DNA of 19,655 nt, taken from positions 1 to 19,655 of the forward strand of contig CAVGIV010000055.1 of NCBI GenBank assembly GCA_963629395.1, in the 5' to 3' direction. A program made the translations under genes and the position numbers. The stretch is from CAG-791 sp963629395 (GTDB lineage Bacteria > Bacillota > Clostridia > Lachnospirales > Lachnospiraceae). Positions 1-6,707 of this stretch are shown in pieces. A model generated the notes under the pieces. It was not told the DNA's origin and did not search any database. It was given only the letters and a program-made list of their open reading frames with translations. Each line of letters starts with the position of its first letter. Within the stretch, counting starts at the first letter, position 1.

Positions 1-17
1 CGCTTCGCGCCTTGGCC

Positions 18-93
18 GCCTGCCAATTTCAATCGTGAATTTGCCTGCAAGCAGCGGGTTCACGTTGAAATATGGCAGGTGCTGAACAGATAC
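18..93 (-). repeat. Inverted copy of the serS-flanking repeat
   Basis: Read on the minus strand, this stretch matches 1581-1656 at 74 of 76 positions by eye. It starts with GTATCTGTTCAGCACC at position 93 and runs through an imperfect stem (TGCCA..TTCAACGTGAA pairing with TTCACG..TGAAATTGGCA). Similarity stops at 18, where the right-hand copy continues into further hairpins. The copy is therefore truncated compared with 1581-1814. No coding frame was recognised in 1-127. Confidence 0.85.
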
Positions 94-123
94 AAATAAT
101 GGAAGGTGTTTAGAAAGACAGGA

Positions 124-147
124 CACATGTTCCACGTGGAACATGTG
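124..147. promoter_or_regulatory. parS (ParB/Spo0J binding site)
   Basis: A perfect 24-bp palindrome whose 16-bp core is TGTTCCACGTGGAACA (128-143). The core matches the bacterial parS consensus (TGTTtCACGTGaAACA), with symmetric C/G in place of T/A at one position of each arm. ParB spreads from parS and loads SMC to organise origin-proximal DNA. Lying in the serS upstream region fits the parA-parB-...-serS order common in Clostridia. No second full parS was found in this window. Confidence 0.85.
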
Positions 148-210
148 GGAGTGGATGCATTTCGGAGCAGCTGCAATAGATAAAACCGCAAGAGCGGAAA
201 AGGAGAAGAA

Positions 211-1500
211 ATGATTGATATCAAGTTTTTGAGAGAAAATCCGGAAGTAGTAAGAGAGAATATCCGTAAAAAATTCCAGGATGAAAAGCTTCCTTTGGTG
301 GATGAAGTTATTGAAAATGATGCAAAGGCCAGAAAAGCACAGCAGGAAGCGGATGAAATACGCGCAAACCGCAAAAAAGCATCCAAACAGATCGGTGCGC
401 TCATGGCCCAGGGCAAAAAAGAAGAGGCAATGAAGCTCAAGGAAGAGATGACAGATGATACGCGTCTGAAAGAGCTGGATGAAATTCAGAAGAACGCATC
501 TGACATTGTCCGCAAGGATATGATGATTATACCGAACATCATTGATCCGTCGGTTCCGATCGGTAAGGATGACTCGGAAAATGTAGAGCTGCAGCGTTTT
601 GGTGAGCCTGTTGTTCCGGAGTTTGAGATTCCTTATCATACGGATATCATGGCGCGTTTTGATGGTGTCGATTTCGAAGCAGCAGGCCGTGTTGCCGGAA
701 ATGGATTCTACTACCTGAAGGGAGATATCGCGAGACTTCATTCCGCAGTACTGTCTTACGCACGGGATTTTATGATTGATCGCGGCTTCACCTATTATGT
801 GCCACCCTTCATGATTCGATCTGCAGTTGTGGACGGAGTAATGAGCTTCGCCGAGATGGATGCGATGATGTACAAAATCGAGGGAGAGGATCTGTATCTG
901 ATCGGAACATCTGAGCACTCCATGATCGGGTCCTTCATCGATCAGATTCTTCCGGAAGAGACACTTCCGAAGACACTGACATCCTATTCGCCTTGCTTCC
1001 GGAAGGAAAAAGGTGCACACGGCATCGAGGAAAGAGGTGTTTACCGCATTCATCAGTTCGAGAAGCAGGAGATGATTGTGGTCTGCAAGCCGGAAGAATC
1101 CATGATGTGGTATGAAAATCTTTGGAAGAACACTGTAGATTTCTTTAGAAGCCTTGATGTTCCGGTACGTCAGCTGGAGTGCTGCTCGGGTGATCTGGCA
1201 GACCTGAAGGTTAAATCCTGTGATGTAGAAGCATGGTCTCCTCGTCAGAAGAAGTATTTTGAAGTAGGATCCTGTTCTAATCTTGGAGATGCACAGGCAA
1301 GAAGACTTCGGATTCGTGTAAAGGGTGCAGATGGAAAGCTGTATCTGGCACATACATTGAACAACACGTGCGTAGCAACGCCTCGTATGCTGATTGCCCT
1401 CCTTGAAAACAATCTGCATGCGGATGGATCGGTTTCAATTCCGAAGCCGCTTCAGATGTACATGGGTGGCAAAACAGTATTAACGCCCTTACATGATTAG
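211..1500 (+). CDS. serS: Seryl-tRNA synthetase
   Basis: Class II aminoacyl-tRNA synthetase that charges tRNA-Ser (and tRNA-Sec where present) in the cytosol. The 429 residues are full length. Residues about 1-110 form the charged helical arm that contacts the tRNA long variable arm. The catalytic core follows, with TSEHSM at 233-238, motif 2 around CFRKEKGAHGIEERG (262-276) then HQFEKQEM, and motif 3 around TPRMLIALLEN (390-400). The ATG has AGGAG five bases upstream, preceded by a tiny CCGC-AAGA-GCGG hairpin. Motif 2 and motif 3 differ from the commonest bacterial form, which reads TAE and then HTLNGSGLAVGRT; here the latter is HTLNNTCVATPRM. It probably belongs to a divergent SerRS clade seen in Clostridia. 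An intrinsic terminator follows, so it is likely expressed alone. Confidence 0.95.
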   Translation: MIDIKFLRENPEVVRENIRKKFQDEKLPLVDEVIENDAKARKAQQEADEIRANRKKASKQIGALMAQGKKEEAMKLKEEMTDDTRLKELDEIQKNASDIVRKDMMIIPNIIDPSVPIGKDDSENVELQRFGEPVVPEFEIPYHTDIMARFDGVDFEAAGRVAGNGFYYLKGDIARLHSAVLSYARDFMIDRGFTYYVPPFMIRSAVVDGVMSFAEMDAMMYKIEGEDLYLIGTSEHSMIGSFIDQILPEETLPKTLTSYSPCFRKEKGAHGIEERGVYRIHQFEKQEMIVVCKPEESMMWYENLWKNTVDFFRSLDVPVRQLECCSGDLADLKVKSCDVEAWSPRQKKYFEVGSCSNLGDAQARRLRIRVKGADGKLYLAHTLNNTCVATPRMLIALLENNLHADGSVSIPKPLQMYMGGKTVLTPLHD

Positions 1501-1537
1501 TTCCTATTTTGACAGAGAAAGTATGAACGTATAGAAT

Positions 1538-1578
1538 GAACCTCACCGAAGAAACGAGTCTTTGGTGAGGTTCTTTAT
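1538..1578 (+). terminator. Intrinsic terminator of serS
   Basis: A 10-bp perfect stem (GAACCTCACC, 1538-1547, with GGTGAGGTTC, 1564-1573) can be extended inward by GAAG/CTTT, and is followed by TTTAT. It lies 38 bases after the serS stop and abuts the repeat element that begins at 1581. Confidence 0.8.
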
Positions 1579-1580
1579 AT

Positions 1581-1814
1581 GTATCTGTTCAGCACCTGCC
1601 ACATTTCAACGTGAACCCGCTGCTTGCAGGCAAATTCACGTTTGAAATTGGCAGGCCACATCGAGATTTTCCGAATGCGAGGAGAAATTCGCGTATGCGA
1701 TTTCTCCGATGCACGGAGTGTATTGTCGGCGTTGCCGACAATCACTCCAAGATAGGAGAAAATGCCATCGGGCATTTTCGAGTATCAAAATCGAGATGGG
1801 TGCTGAATAGTTAC
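1581..1814 (+). repeat. MITE-like structured element with terminal inverted repeats
   Basis: The element is bounded by GTATCTGTTCAGCACC (1581-1596) and GGTGCTGAATAGTTAC (1799-1814), which are inverted repeats matching at 14 of 16 positions. Between them lie four consecutive hairpins. A is 1597-1615 with 1635-1653. B is 1681-1692 with 1697-1707. C is 1715-1730 with 1734-1748, about 15 pairs with one bulge. D is 1758-1766 with 1771-1779. The first 76 bp recur inverted at 18-93, and 1656-1693 recurs at 5699-5736. No transposase frame is present. It could be a non-autonomous mobile element or a repeated structured RNA. Possible imperfect target duplication: CTTTATAT on the left and CTTTGTATAT on the right. 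This element fills most of the 335-bp gap between serS and the next gene. Confidence 0.7.
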
Positions 1815-1835
1815 CTTTGTATATGGGGTAATGAA

Positions 1836-2741
1836 TTGAATAAATTTATGCGTGCCATAGGCTTTTCCAAGCCGCTGAAACGAAAAGAAATCCAGGCATT
1901 GATCGAAGCCGGTATCAAAGATTGCAAATACAGAGCATATACGACGGATGATGAAGACGAGAATACCGTTCTCGCACAATTTGAAATAGCCTTTGGCGAT
2001 GATTTTGGAATTTGTGTCTGCGGACAGTTTGATGAGGATGATCAGTTTTATCCGGATTATTACTATCCGTTTCTGAATACAGATCAGATTAGCAGTACAG
2101 AGGAGATTTCAGTAGAGCCTCGAATAGATAATGATTCCTACGCAGGAATCTGCGAGGATTTGCGGGTTGGAGTGACCCTGATCTTTCGCCTGCGCAATAC
2201 AGTGGAATATCTAAAACGCAAGCATACAAGCTTTGCTCCAATGGAAAATGCCAGTGTACTTTTGACAGCCTTGGCTGCAGAAGGAACCGTTCTTATGCCG
2301 GTGTATAAAACGGACGAACAGATACAGCGGGTACAAGAGGAAAATGAACAACGAATGGTTCGGCTTCGGAGGGCGAAACACGGAGATGAGGATGCAAGCC
2401 GTGAGCTGACAGCTCTGGAAATGGATCAATATGCCGGATTGATGGAGCATATACAGCAGGATGATGTCTACAGCATAGTAGACTCTTACCTTATGCCGTA
2501 CGGAGCAGAGTGTGAATTATATTCCATCCTTGGCGAAATAAAAAGGACAGAAAAACGGATCAACTGCCTGACTATGGAAGAAATGACGCTGCTTCGGGTT
2601 GACTGTAATGGACTGGAGCTTGATATTTTGATACATCAGGATGATCTTCTCGGACAGCCGGAGGTTGGAAGAAGATTTCGCGGAAGCATATGGATGCAGG
2701 GTAAAATTTGTTTTGGAACCATGGAAAAACAGGAACAGTAG
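1836..2741 (+). CDS. DUF3881 family protein
   Basis: A 301-residue soluble acidic protein of unknown function that I recognise as DUF3881, from the N-terminal FMRAIGFS and the C-terminal pattern DVYSIVDSYLMPYGAECELY...CNGLELDILI..DLLGQPEVGRRFRG. There is no signal peptide or membrane segment. The open frame continues upstream into the repeat element, but that part is not protein-like. I prefer TTG at 1836 (GGGG at 1825-1828, seven bases upstream), giving MNKFMRAIGF. ATG at 1848 (MRAIGF) is the alternative. The next gene, pxpB, starts 32 bases after its stop with no terminator between, so read-through into the 5-oxoprolinase genes is possible. No functional link is known. Confidence 0.75.
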   Translation: MNKFMRAIGFSKPLKRKEIQALIEAGIKDCKYRAYTTDDEDENTVLAQFEIAFGDDFGICVCGQFDEDDQFYPDYYYPFLNTDQISSTEEISVEPRIDNDSYAGICEDLRVGVTLIFRLRNTVEYLKRKHTSFAPMENASVLLTALAAEGTVLMPVYKTDEQIQRVQEENEQRMVRLRRAKHGDEDASRELTALEMDQYAGLMEHIQQDDVYSIVDSYLMPYGAECELYSILGEIKRTEKRINCLTMEEMTLLRVDCNGLELDILIHQDDLLGQPEVGRRFRGSIWMQGKICFGTMEKQEQ

Positions 2742-2773
2742 AGTAACATGCACTCTTAAAGCAGGAGGATACC

Positions 2774-3496
2774 ATGAAAATATATCCAGTTGGTGACATG
2801 GCAATATCGGTTGATTTTGGAAATGTCATTGAGGAAGCAGTGAATGATCAGGTGATGCGGCTGAAGGCAATGCTGGGAGAAAGCAATATTCCCGGGGTTG
2901 AGGAGATGCTGCCGTCCTATCGGGCGTTGATGATTTGCTATGATCCGAATCGGATTTCCTATGCAGAGCTTTCTAGGACGGTGATGGAGATGCATGCCCT
3001 GAGTGAGAAAAAGGCAAGCAGTGCCGGGACCAGGATTGTTCGCATTATTCCCTGCTGCTACGGAGGAGAGTATGGAGAAGATCTGCAGGGAATGGAAGAG
3101 CTGACCGGTCTTACTCAGAAGGAAATTATCGATATACATGCAGGTACAGACTACAAGATCTATATGCTGGGATTTTTGCCTGGATTTGTATATCTGGGCG
3201 GAATGGACGAGAGAATTGCAGCGCCGCGTCTGGAATCGCCGCGCGTTTTAATCCCTGCAGGCAGTGTTGGAATCGGAGGCAAACAGACGGGAGTTTATCC
3301 GATTGCTTCACCGGGAGGCTGGAGACTGATCGGAACAACGCCGGTTAAATTCTACGATCCACAGGCAAAGAAGCCGATTCTCTGCAATGCCGGAGAGTAT
3401 ATTCGCTTCCAACCGATTTCCAAAGAGGAATACCAGTCCATTGAGAAGAAGATCAAGGCAGGAGAATGGGAACCGGAAATCGAGAAGAAAGGTTGA
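2774..3496 (+). CDS. pxpB: 5-oxoprolinase subunit B (KipI/AHS1 family)
   Basis: A subunit of the ATP-dependent 5-oxoprolinase PxpABC, which opens 5-oxoproline to glutamate in the cytosol. The family also includes B. subtilis KipI. The 240 residues are normal length. Conserved blocks are GFLPGFVYLGG at 133-143, PRLESPRVLIPAGSVGIGGKQTGVYP at about 151-176, and SPGGWRLIGTTP at 179-190. The ATG has an AGGAGG-type site six to seven bases upstream. pxpC follows after 30 bases, as usual for this pair, which is often fused in one protein elsewhere. The partner pxpA is displaced to 6708, with a transaminase and half of a D-glutamate cyclase in between, so the genes appear to form one interrupted metabolic locus. 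Confidence 0.93.
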   Translation: MKIYPVGDMAISVDFGNVIEEAVNDQVMRLKAMLGESNIPGVEEMLPSYRALMICYDPNRISYAELSRTVMEMHALSEKKASSAGTRIVRIIPCCYGGEYGEDLQGMEELTGLTQKEIIDIHAGTDYKIYMLGFLPGFVYLGGMDERIAAPRLESPRVLIPAGSVGIGGKQTGVYPIASPGGWRLIGTTPVKFYDPQAKKPILCNAGEYIRFQPISKEEYQSIEKKIKAGEWEPEIEKKG

Positions 3497-3526
3497 TATC
3501 TGCGGATACTTAGGGTGAGGTGCGAT

Positions 3527-4561
3527 ATGCTGAAAATTCAAGTAGAAATGCCTGGGATACTGACTACGGTGCAGGATCAGGGAAGAGTCGGATATATGGA
3601 ATATGGCGTTCGGACAGGCGGCGTCATGGATAAACAAAGCTGCAGACAGGCAAATGCACTGGTCGGCAATAAGGAATCCGCGGCCGTTCTGGAAATGACG
3701 CTGATGGGAATTACAGCTGTACTGGAGGGAGAAGGGACGATTGCATTTACCGGTGCAGACATGGGAGCATGCGTGGATGGAATCCCGGTAGAACGGTATC
3801 AGACGATTTCTGTCAAAGGAAAAAAACGTCTTACTATGGGTATGGCCAGAAACGGCTGCCGAGGATATCTTGCTGTATCGGGAGGAATTGATGTTCCGCT
3901 TGTGATGGGAAGCCGGTCAACGGATGTGAAGTGCAGTCTTGGAGGGTTGGACGGTCGCCCGTTAAAGGCTGGAGATGAGCTGAATTCCGGTGCGGATTAT
4001 GCCGACGAGGCAGAGCGGACGGCCTTGCAAAAGGAGCTTGGCGTGCTGCCGCGATTGGTTAAATTTGATACTGCACCAACCGTCCGCGTTGTAGAGGGAC
4101 CGCAGGCAGACTGGTTTTCGGAAGAGGCAAGAAGCCGTTTCTACGCGAGTGAATATAAGGTATCCGGAGAAAGCGACCGTATGGGAATGCGGTTAGAGGG
4201 AGAAAGCGTAGAAAGCCTTCATGGCGTTGATATTGTGTCGGATGGCATTGCCTTCGGATCTATTCAGATTCCTAAGAACGGGAAGCCGATTGTAATGATG
4301 GCTGATCATCAGACAATCGGAGGGTATGCAAAGCTTGGAACGGTTTGCTCGTTTGATCTGCCCAAGCTGGCACAGCTAAAGCCGGGTGATCGTGTACATT
4401 TTGAAAAAATAAGTGTTGAAAAAGCACAATTCCTACTGCAGCATCCGCAAGAGCAGGAGCGCAGCGCGGAGCTGGTATTCTGTTCAAGAGCAGAAGGTGT
4501 AAAGGAAGGAAGACGGCACCGCTTCCAGAAATACAATTATTATTATCGGCATGGGTGTTGA
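3527..4561 (+). CDS. pxpC: 5-oxoprolinase subunit C (KipA/AHS2 family)
   Basis: Partner of PxpB in 5-oxoprolinase. Databases often label this family biotin-dependent carboxyltransferase, but no biotin domain is visible. Of 344 residues, the start PGILTTVQDQGR (9-20), GESDRMGMRLEG in the middle, and QIPKNGKPIVMMADHQTIGGY near the C-terminus are family signatures. I chose ATG 3527 over the in-frame GTG at 3515 because GGTGAGG sits six bases upstream of the ATG and the protein then begins like its homologues. The last 30 or so residues, ending in an aromatic and basic tail, are not recognisably conserved. Another frame opens at 4551 across the stop, so the 3' end deserves a check. A strong terminator follows at 4609. 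Confidence 0.92.
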   Translation: MLKIQVEMPGILTTVQDQGRVGYMEYGVRTGGVMDKQSCRQANALVGNKESAAVLEMTLMGITAVLEGEGTIAFTGADMGACVDGIPVERYQTISVKGKKRLTMGMARNGCRGYLAVSGGIDVPLVMGSRSTDVKCSLGGLDGRPLKAGDELNSGADYADEAERTALQKELGVLPRLVKFDTAPTVRVVEGPQADWFSEEARSRFYASEYKVSGESDRMGMRLEGESVESLHGVDIVSDGIAFGSIQIPKNGKPIVMMADHQTIGGYAKLGTVCSFDLPKLAQLKPGDRVHFEKISVEKAQFLLQHPQEQERSAELVFCSRAEGVKEGRRHRFQKYNYYYRHGC

Positions 4562-4608
4562 CAAGGGAAAAGCCGGAACTATAATGAGAGTGATTGTGAG
4601 CGGCAAAG

Positions 4609-4641
4609 ATGCCGGATGGGTGGACCCATCCGGCATTTTTT
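4609..4641 (+). terminator. Intrinsic terminator after pxpBC
   Basis: A 12-bp perfect stem (ATGCCGGATGGG, 4609-4620, with CCCATCCGGCAT, 4625-4636) has a TGGA loop and runs into TTTTTT at 4636-4641. This is the clearest terminator in the window. It ends the DUF3881-pxpB-pxpC transcript, so dat needs its own promoter or read-through. No convincing promoter was seen in 4642-4751. Confidence 0.9.
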
Positions 4642-4751
4642 GGTATCAGGGCGCAGACAGCGTGCAGATACAAAAATGACTGGTTGAATGTGGATATCTA
4701 CGGAATGGTTCTGTAGAACAACGAGTCAGACTGTCGCAGAGGAGAGAGAAT

Positions 4752-5600
4752 ATGAAAACATTAGGCTACTACAACGGCAAGTATGATGAGATCGAAAACA
4801 TGTCGATCCCGATGAGTGATCGCGTACACTGGTTTGGTGATGGCGTGTATGATGCGGGCCCTTGCCGCAATTATCATATTTTTGCAATCGATGAGCACGT
4901 GGATCGCTTCTTCAACAGCGCAGCTCTGCTGGATATCAAAATGCCGGTAACCAAGCAGGAGATGAAGGATCTTCTGAATGACCTGGTAAAGAAAATGGAT
5001 ACGGGAAATCTGTTCGTTTATTATCAGGTAACCAGAGGCAGCCAGGTTCTTCGCAATCACATATTCCCGGAGGGAGCCGGTAATCTGTGGGTTATGCTGA
5101 CACCGGCAGAAATCGGCGACGGCATTGCACCGATTTCCTGTATTACTGCACCGGATACGAGATTCTATCATTGCAACATTAAGACGCTGAACCTGATTCC
5201 CTCTTGCGTTGCGGCAGAGAAGGCGAAGGAAGCAGACTGTGTTGAGACAATTCTCTATCGCAAGAACATGGACAATCGTGTTACAGAGTGCGCACACAGC
5301 AACGTCCACATCATTAAGGACGGCAAGCTCTTCACGGCACCTACCGATGAGCTGATCCTCCCCGGCATCGCCCGCGCGCATCTGATTCGGATGTGCAAGC
5401 AGCTGGGCTATGCGGTAAGTGAGACACCGTATGATCTGGATACACTTCGGAATGCAGATGAAATTCTGGTAACCAGCTCCAGCAAGCTGTGCCTGCACTG
5501 CAATACGCTGGACGGCCAGCCGGTTGGAGGAAAAGCTCCGGAAATGCTGGAGGATATTCGCAGCCATCTGTATGCTGAGTTTGAGGAAGCTACGAACTAA
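4752..5600 (+). CDS. dat: D-amino-acid transaminase (class IV aminotransferase)
   Basis: A PLP enzyme expected to exchange amino groups between D-amino acids and 2-oxo acids, classically D-Ala + 2-oxoglutarate to pyruvate + D-Glu. The 282 residues are the usual length. FGDGVYD at 28-34, NEHVDR-like DEHVDRFF at 47-54, YQVTRGSQVLRNHIFP at 91-106 and CNIKTLNLI at 141-149 align with Bacillus D-amino-acid transaminase. K144 is the PLP lysine, E179 the residue contacting the pyridine nitrogen, and R101/H103 the likely substrate-carboxylate pair. The start has a GGAGAG-type site. Branched-chain transaminase and aminodeoxychorismate lyase are the alternatives, but the R..H pair and the D-Glu genes around it favour D-specificity. 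Terminators lie on both sides, so it is probably monocistronic. Confidence 0.88.
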   Translation: MKTLGYYNGKYDEIENMSIPMSDRVHWFGDGVYDAGPCRNYHIFAIDEHVDRFFNSAALLDIKMPVTKQEMKDLLNDLVKKMDTGNLFVYYQVTRGSQVLRNHIFPEGAGNLWVMLTPAEIGDGIAPISCITAPDTRFYHCNIKTLNLIPSCVAAEKAKEADCVETILYRKNMDNRVTECAHSNVHIIKDGKLFTAPTDELILPGIARAHLIRMCKQLGYAVSETPYDLDTLRNADEILVTSSSKLCLHCNTLDGQPVGGKAPEMLEDIRSHLYAEFEEATN

Positions 5601-5626
5601 TGTAATATCACTGTAAAAATTCCGGA

Positions 5627-5681
5627 CAGCGGCTGCGCGTCAGTGCGAGCTTGCTCGCGCCGAGCGCAGCCGCTGATTTTT
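5627..5681 (+). terminator. Intrinsic terminator after dat
   Basis: A 12-bp perfect stem (CAGCGGCTGCGC, 5627-5638, with GCGCAGCCGCTG, 5664-5675) encloses a smaller GCGAGC/GCTCGC hairpin and is followed by a run of five T after one A. It sits 26 bases after the dat stop. Confidence 0.85.
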
Positions 5682-5698
5682 ATTTGTGGTGGTGCCTG

Positions 5699-5736
5699 CG
5701 CGAATTTCTCCTCGTATTCGGGAAACTTCGATGTGG
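5699..5736 (-). repeat. Fragment of the 1581-1814 repeat element
   Basis: Read on the minus strand, 34 of 38 positions match 1656-1693, including CGAGGAGAAATTCGCG. Only this internal segment is present; the terminal repeats are missing. It lies between the dat terminator and the DUF1445 gene and is best seen as a relic or a module of the repeat family. Confidence 0.65.
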
Positions 5737-5756
5737 TTGGCTAAAGGCATTTCAGA

Positions 5757-5794
5757 CAAAAGATTCTCTTGGTTATGACTGAGGGAATCTTTTG
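5757..5794 (+). promoter_or_regulatory. Hairpin upstream of the DUF1445 gene
   Basis: A 10-bp perfect stem (CAAAAGATTC, 5757-5766, with GAATCTTTTG, 5785-5794) with an 18-base loop ends 33 bases before the start codon. No T-run follows, so it is not a canonical terminator. It could be a leader structure or an operator. No confident promoter was identified nearby. Confidence 0.4.
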
Positions 5795-5827
5795 CTATAA
5801 CAGTGGATATATAGAACAGGAGAGGAT

Positions 5828-6613
5828 ATGGATTATACATCAATTATGCCGTCGGAGCTTAGAAAGCTAATCCGGGAGGAAGTTATTACTACAGAAACAT
5901 CGGGAATGTGCCGCGGATATGCACAGGCGAATCTGGTTTCGCTGCCAAAGGAAATAGCGTATGACTTTCTGCTGTTCGCGCAGAGAAATCCAAGAGCCTG
6001 CCCACTTCTGGAGGTGAGTGATGTCGGCAGCAGACAACTGCACAGCATTGCGGCAGACACAGATATCGCAACGGACATTCCTAAATATCGTGTGTATGAG
6101 CATGGAGTAATGACTCATGAGGTGACAGATGCAAGGCCATTCTGGAGAGATGATCTGGTCAGCTTCCTGATCGGGTGCAGCTTTTCCTTTGAAGGAGATC
6201 TGCTGGAGGCGGACGTGCCGGTACGACAGATCGAGGAAGGCTGCAATGTGCCGATGTACAATACCAATATTCCTTGCCAGTCCGCGGGAATTTTCCACGG
6301 GAATATGGTTGTTTCCATGCGACCGATTCCCTATGCACTGGTGCCGAAGGCTGTTCTGATTACAGGAGCAATGCCGAAAGTACATGGTGCGCCAATTCAT
6401 ATCGGAGATCCGTCCGTGATCGGCATTACCGATCTGGAACACCCGGATTATGGAGATATGGTAACCATCCGTGAGGGCGAAGTTCCTGTATTCTGGCCCT
6501 GCGGCGTAACGCCCCAGAATGTGATTATGCAGTCCAAACCGGAATATGTAATCACACACGCACCGGGCCATATGTTTGTCACCGATGTGAAGAATATAAA
6601 TCTGAAGTATTGA
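5828..6613 (+). CDS. D-glutamate cyclase, DUF1445 part (YcsI family)
   Basis: The 261 residues are full length for DUF1445, the family of B. subtilis YcsI. Diagnostic blocks are GYAQANLVSLP (30-40), NPRACPLLE (54-62), WRDDLVSFLIGCSFSFE (106-122), VPMYNTNI (141-148), HGAPIHIGDP (187-196), PDYGDMVTI and GEVPVFWPCGVTPQ (217-230), then ITHAPGHMFVTD. In mammals a DUF1445 region and a DUF4392 region are fused in D-glutamate cyclase, which converts D-Glu to 5-oxo-D-proline; here the DUF4392 part is a separate gene at 7475. In B. subtilis the gene also sits in the ycsF-kip (pxp) locus. Automatic annotation often calls it a hydro-lyase. ATG 5828 follows AGGAGAGG. Cyclase activity of the bacterial protein alone is inferred, not shown. 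Confidence 0.88.
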   Translation: MDYTSIMPSELRKLIREEVITTETSGMCRGYAQANLVSLPKEIAYDFLLFAQRNPRACPLLEVSDVGSRQLHSIAADTDIATDIPKYRVYEHGVMTHEVTDARPFWRDDLVSFLIGCSFSFEGDLLEADVPVRQIEEGCNVPMYNTNIPCQSAGIFHGNMVVSMRPIPYALVPKAVLITGAMPKVHGAPIHIGDPSVIGITDLEHPDYGDMVTIREGEVPVFWPCGVTPQNVIMQSKPEYVITHAPGHMFVTDVKNINLKY

Positions 6614-6622
6614 TGGCCCGGA

Positions 6623-6665
6623 GATAGCTGTTCAGGATTTTGCGAATGGGCTCTGAATAGTTATC
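6623..6665 (+). repeat. Short TIR-type hairpin between DUF1445 gene and pxpA
   Basis: GATAGCTGTTCAG (6623-6635) and CTGAATAGTTATC (6653-6665) form a 13-bp stem with two G.U pairs as RNA. The arms share CTGTTCAG and CTGAATAGTTA with the terminal repeats of the 1581-1814 element, so this looks like a minimal, internally deleted relative. It occupies most of the 94-bp gap and could influence expression of pxpA. Confidence 0.55.
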
Positions 6666-6707
6666 GTAAAAATCACGGGTTTTGGCCAATCTGGAAGGAA
6701 GGACATA

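Noticed and set aside
1611..1835. Upstream extension of the DUF3881 reading frame
   Set aside because: It runs through the hairpins of the repeat element, is not protein-like, and has no ribosome site at its first ATG.
4761..5567. 268-codon minus-strand open frame opposite dat
   Set aside because: Dat matches its family across the full length on the plus strand; the opposite frame has no recognisable domain and no ribosome site.
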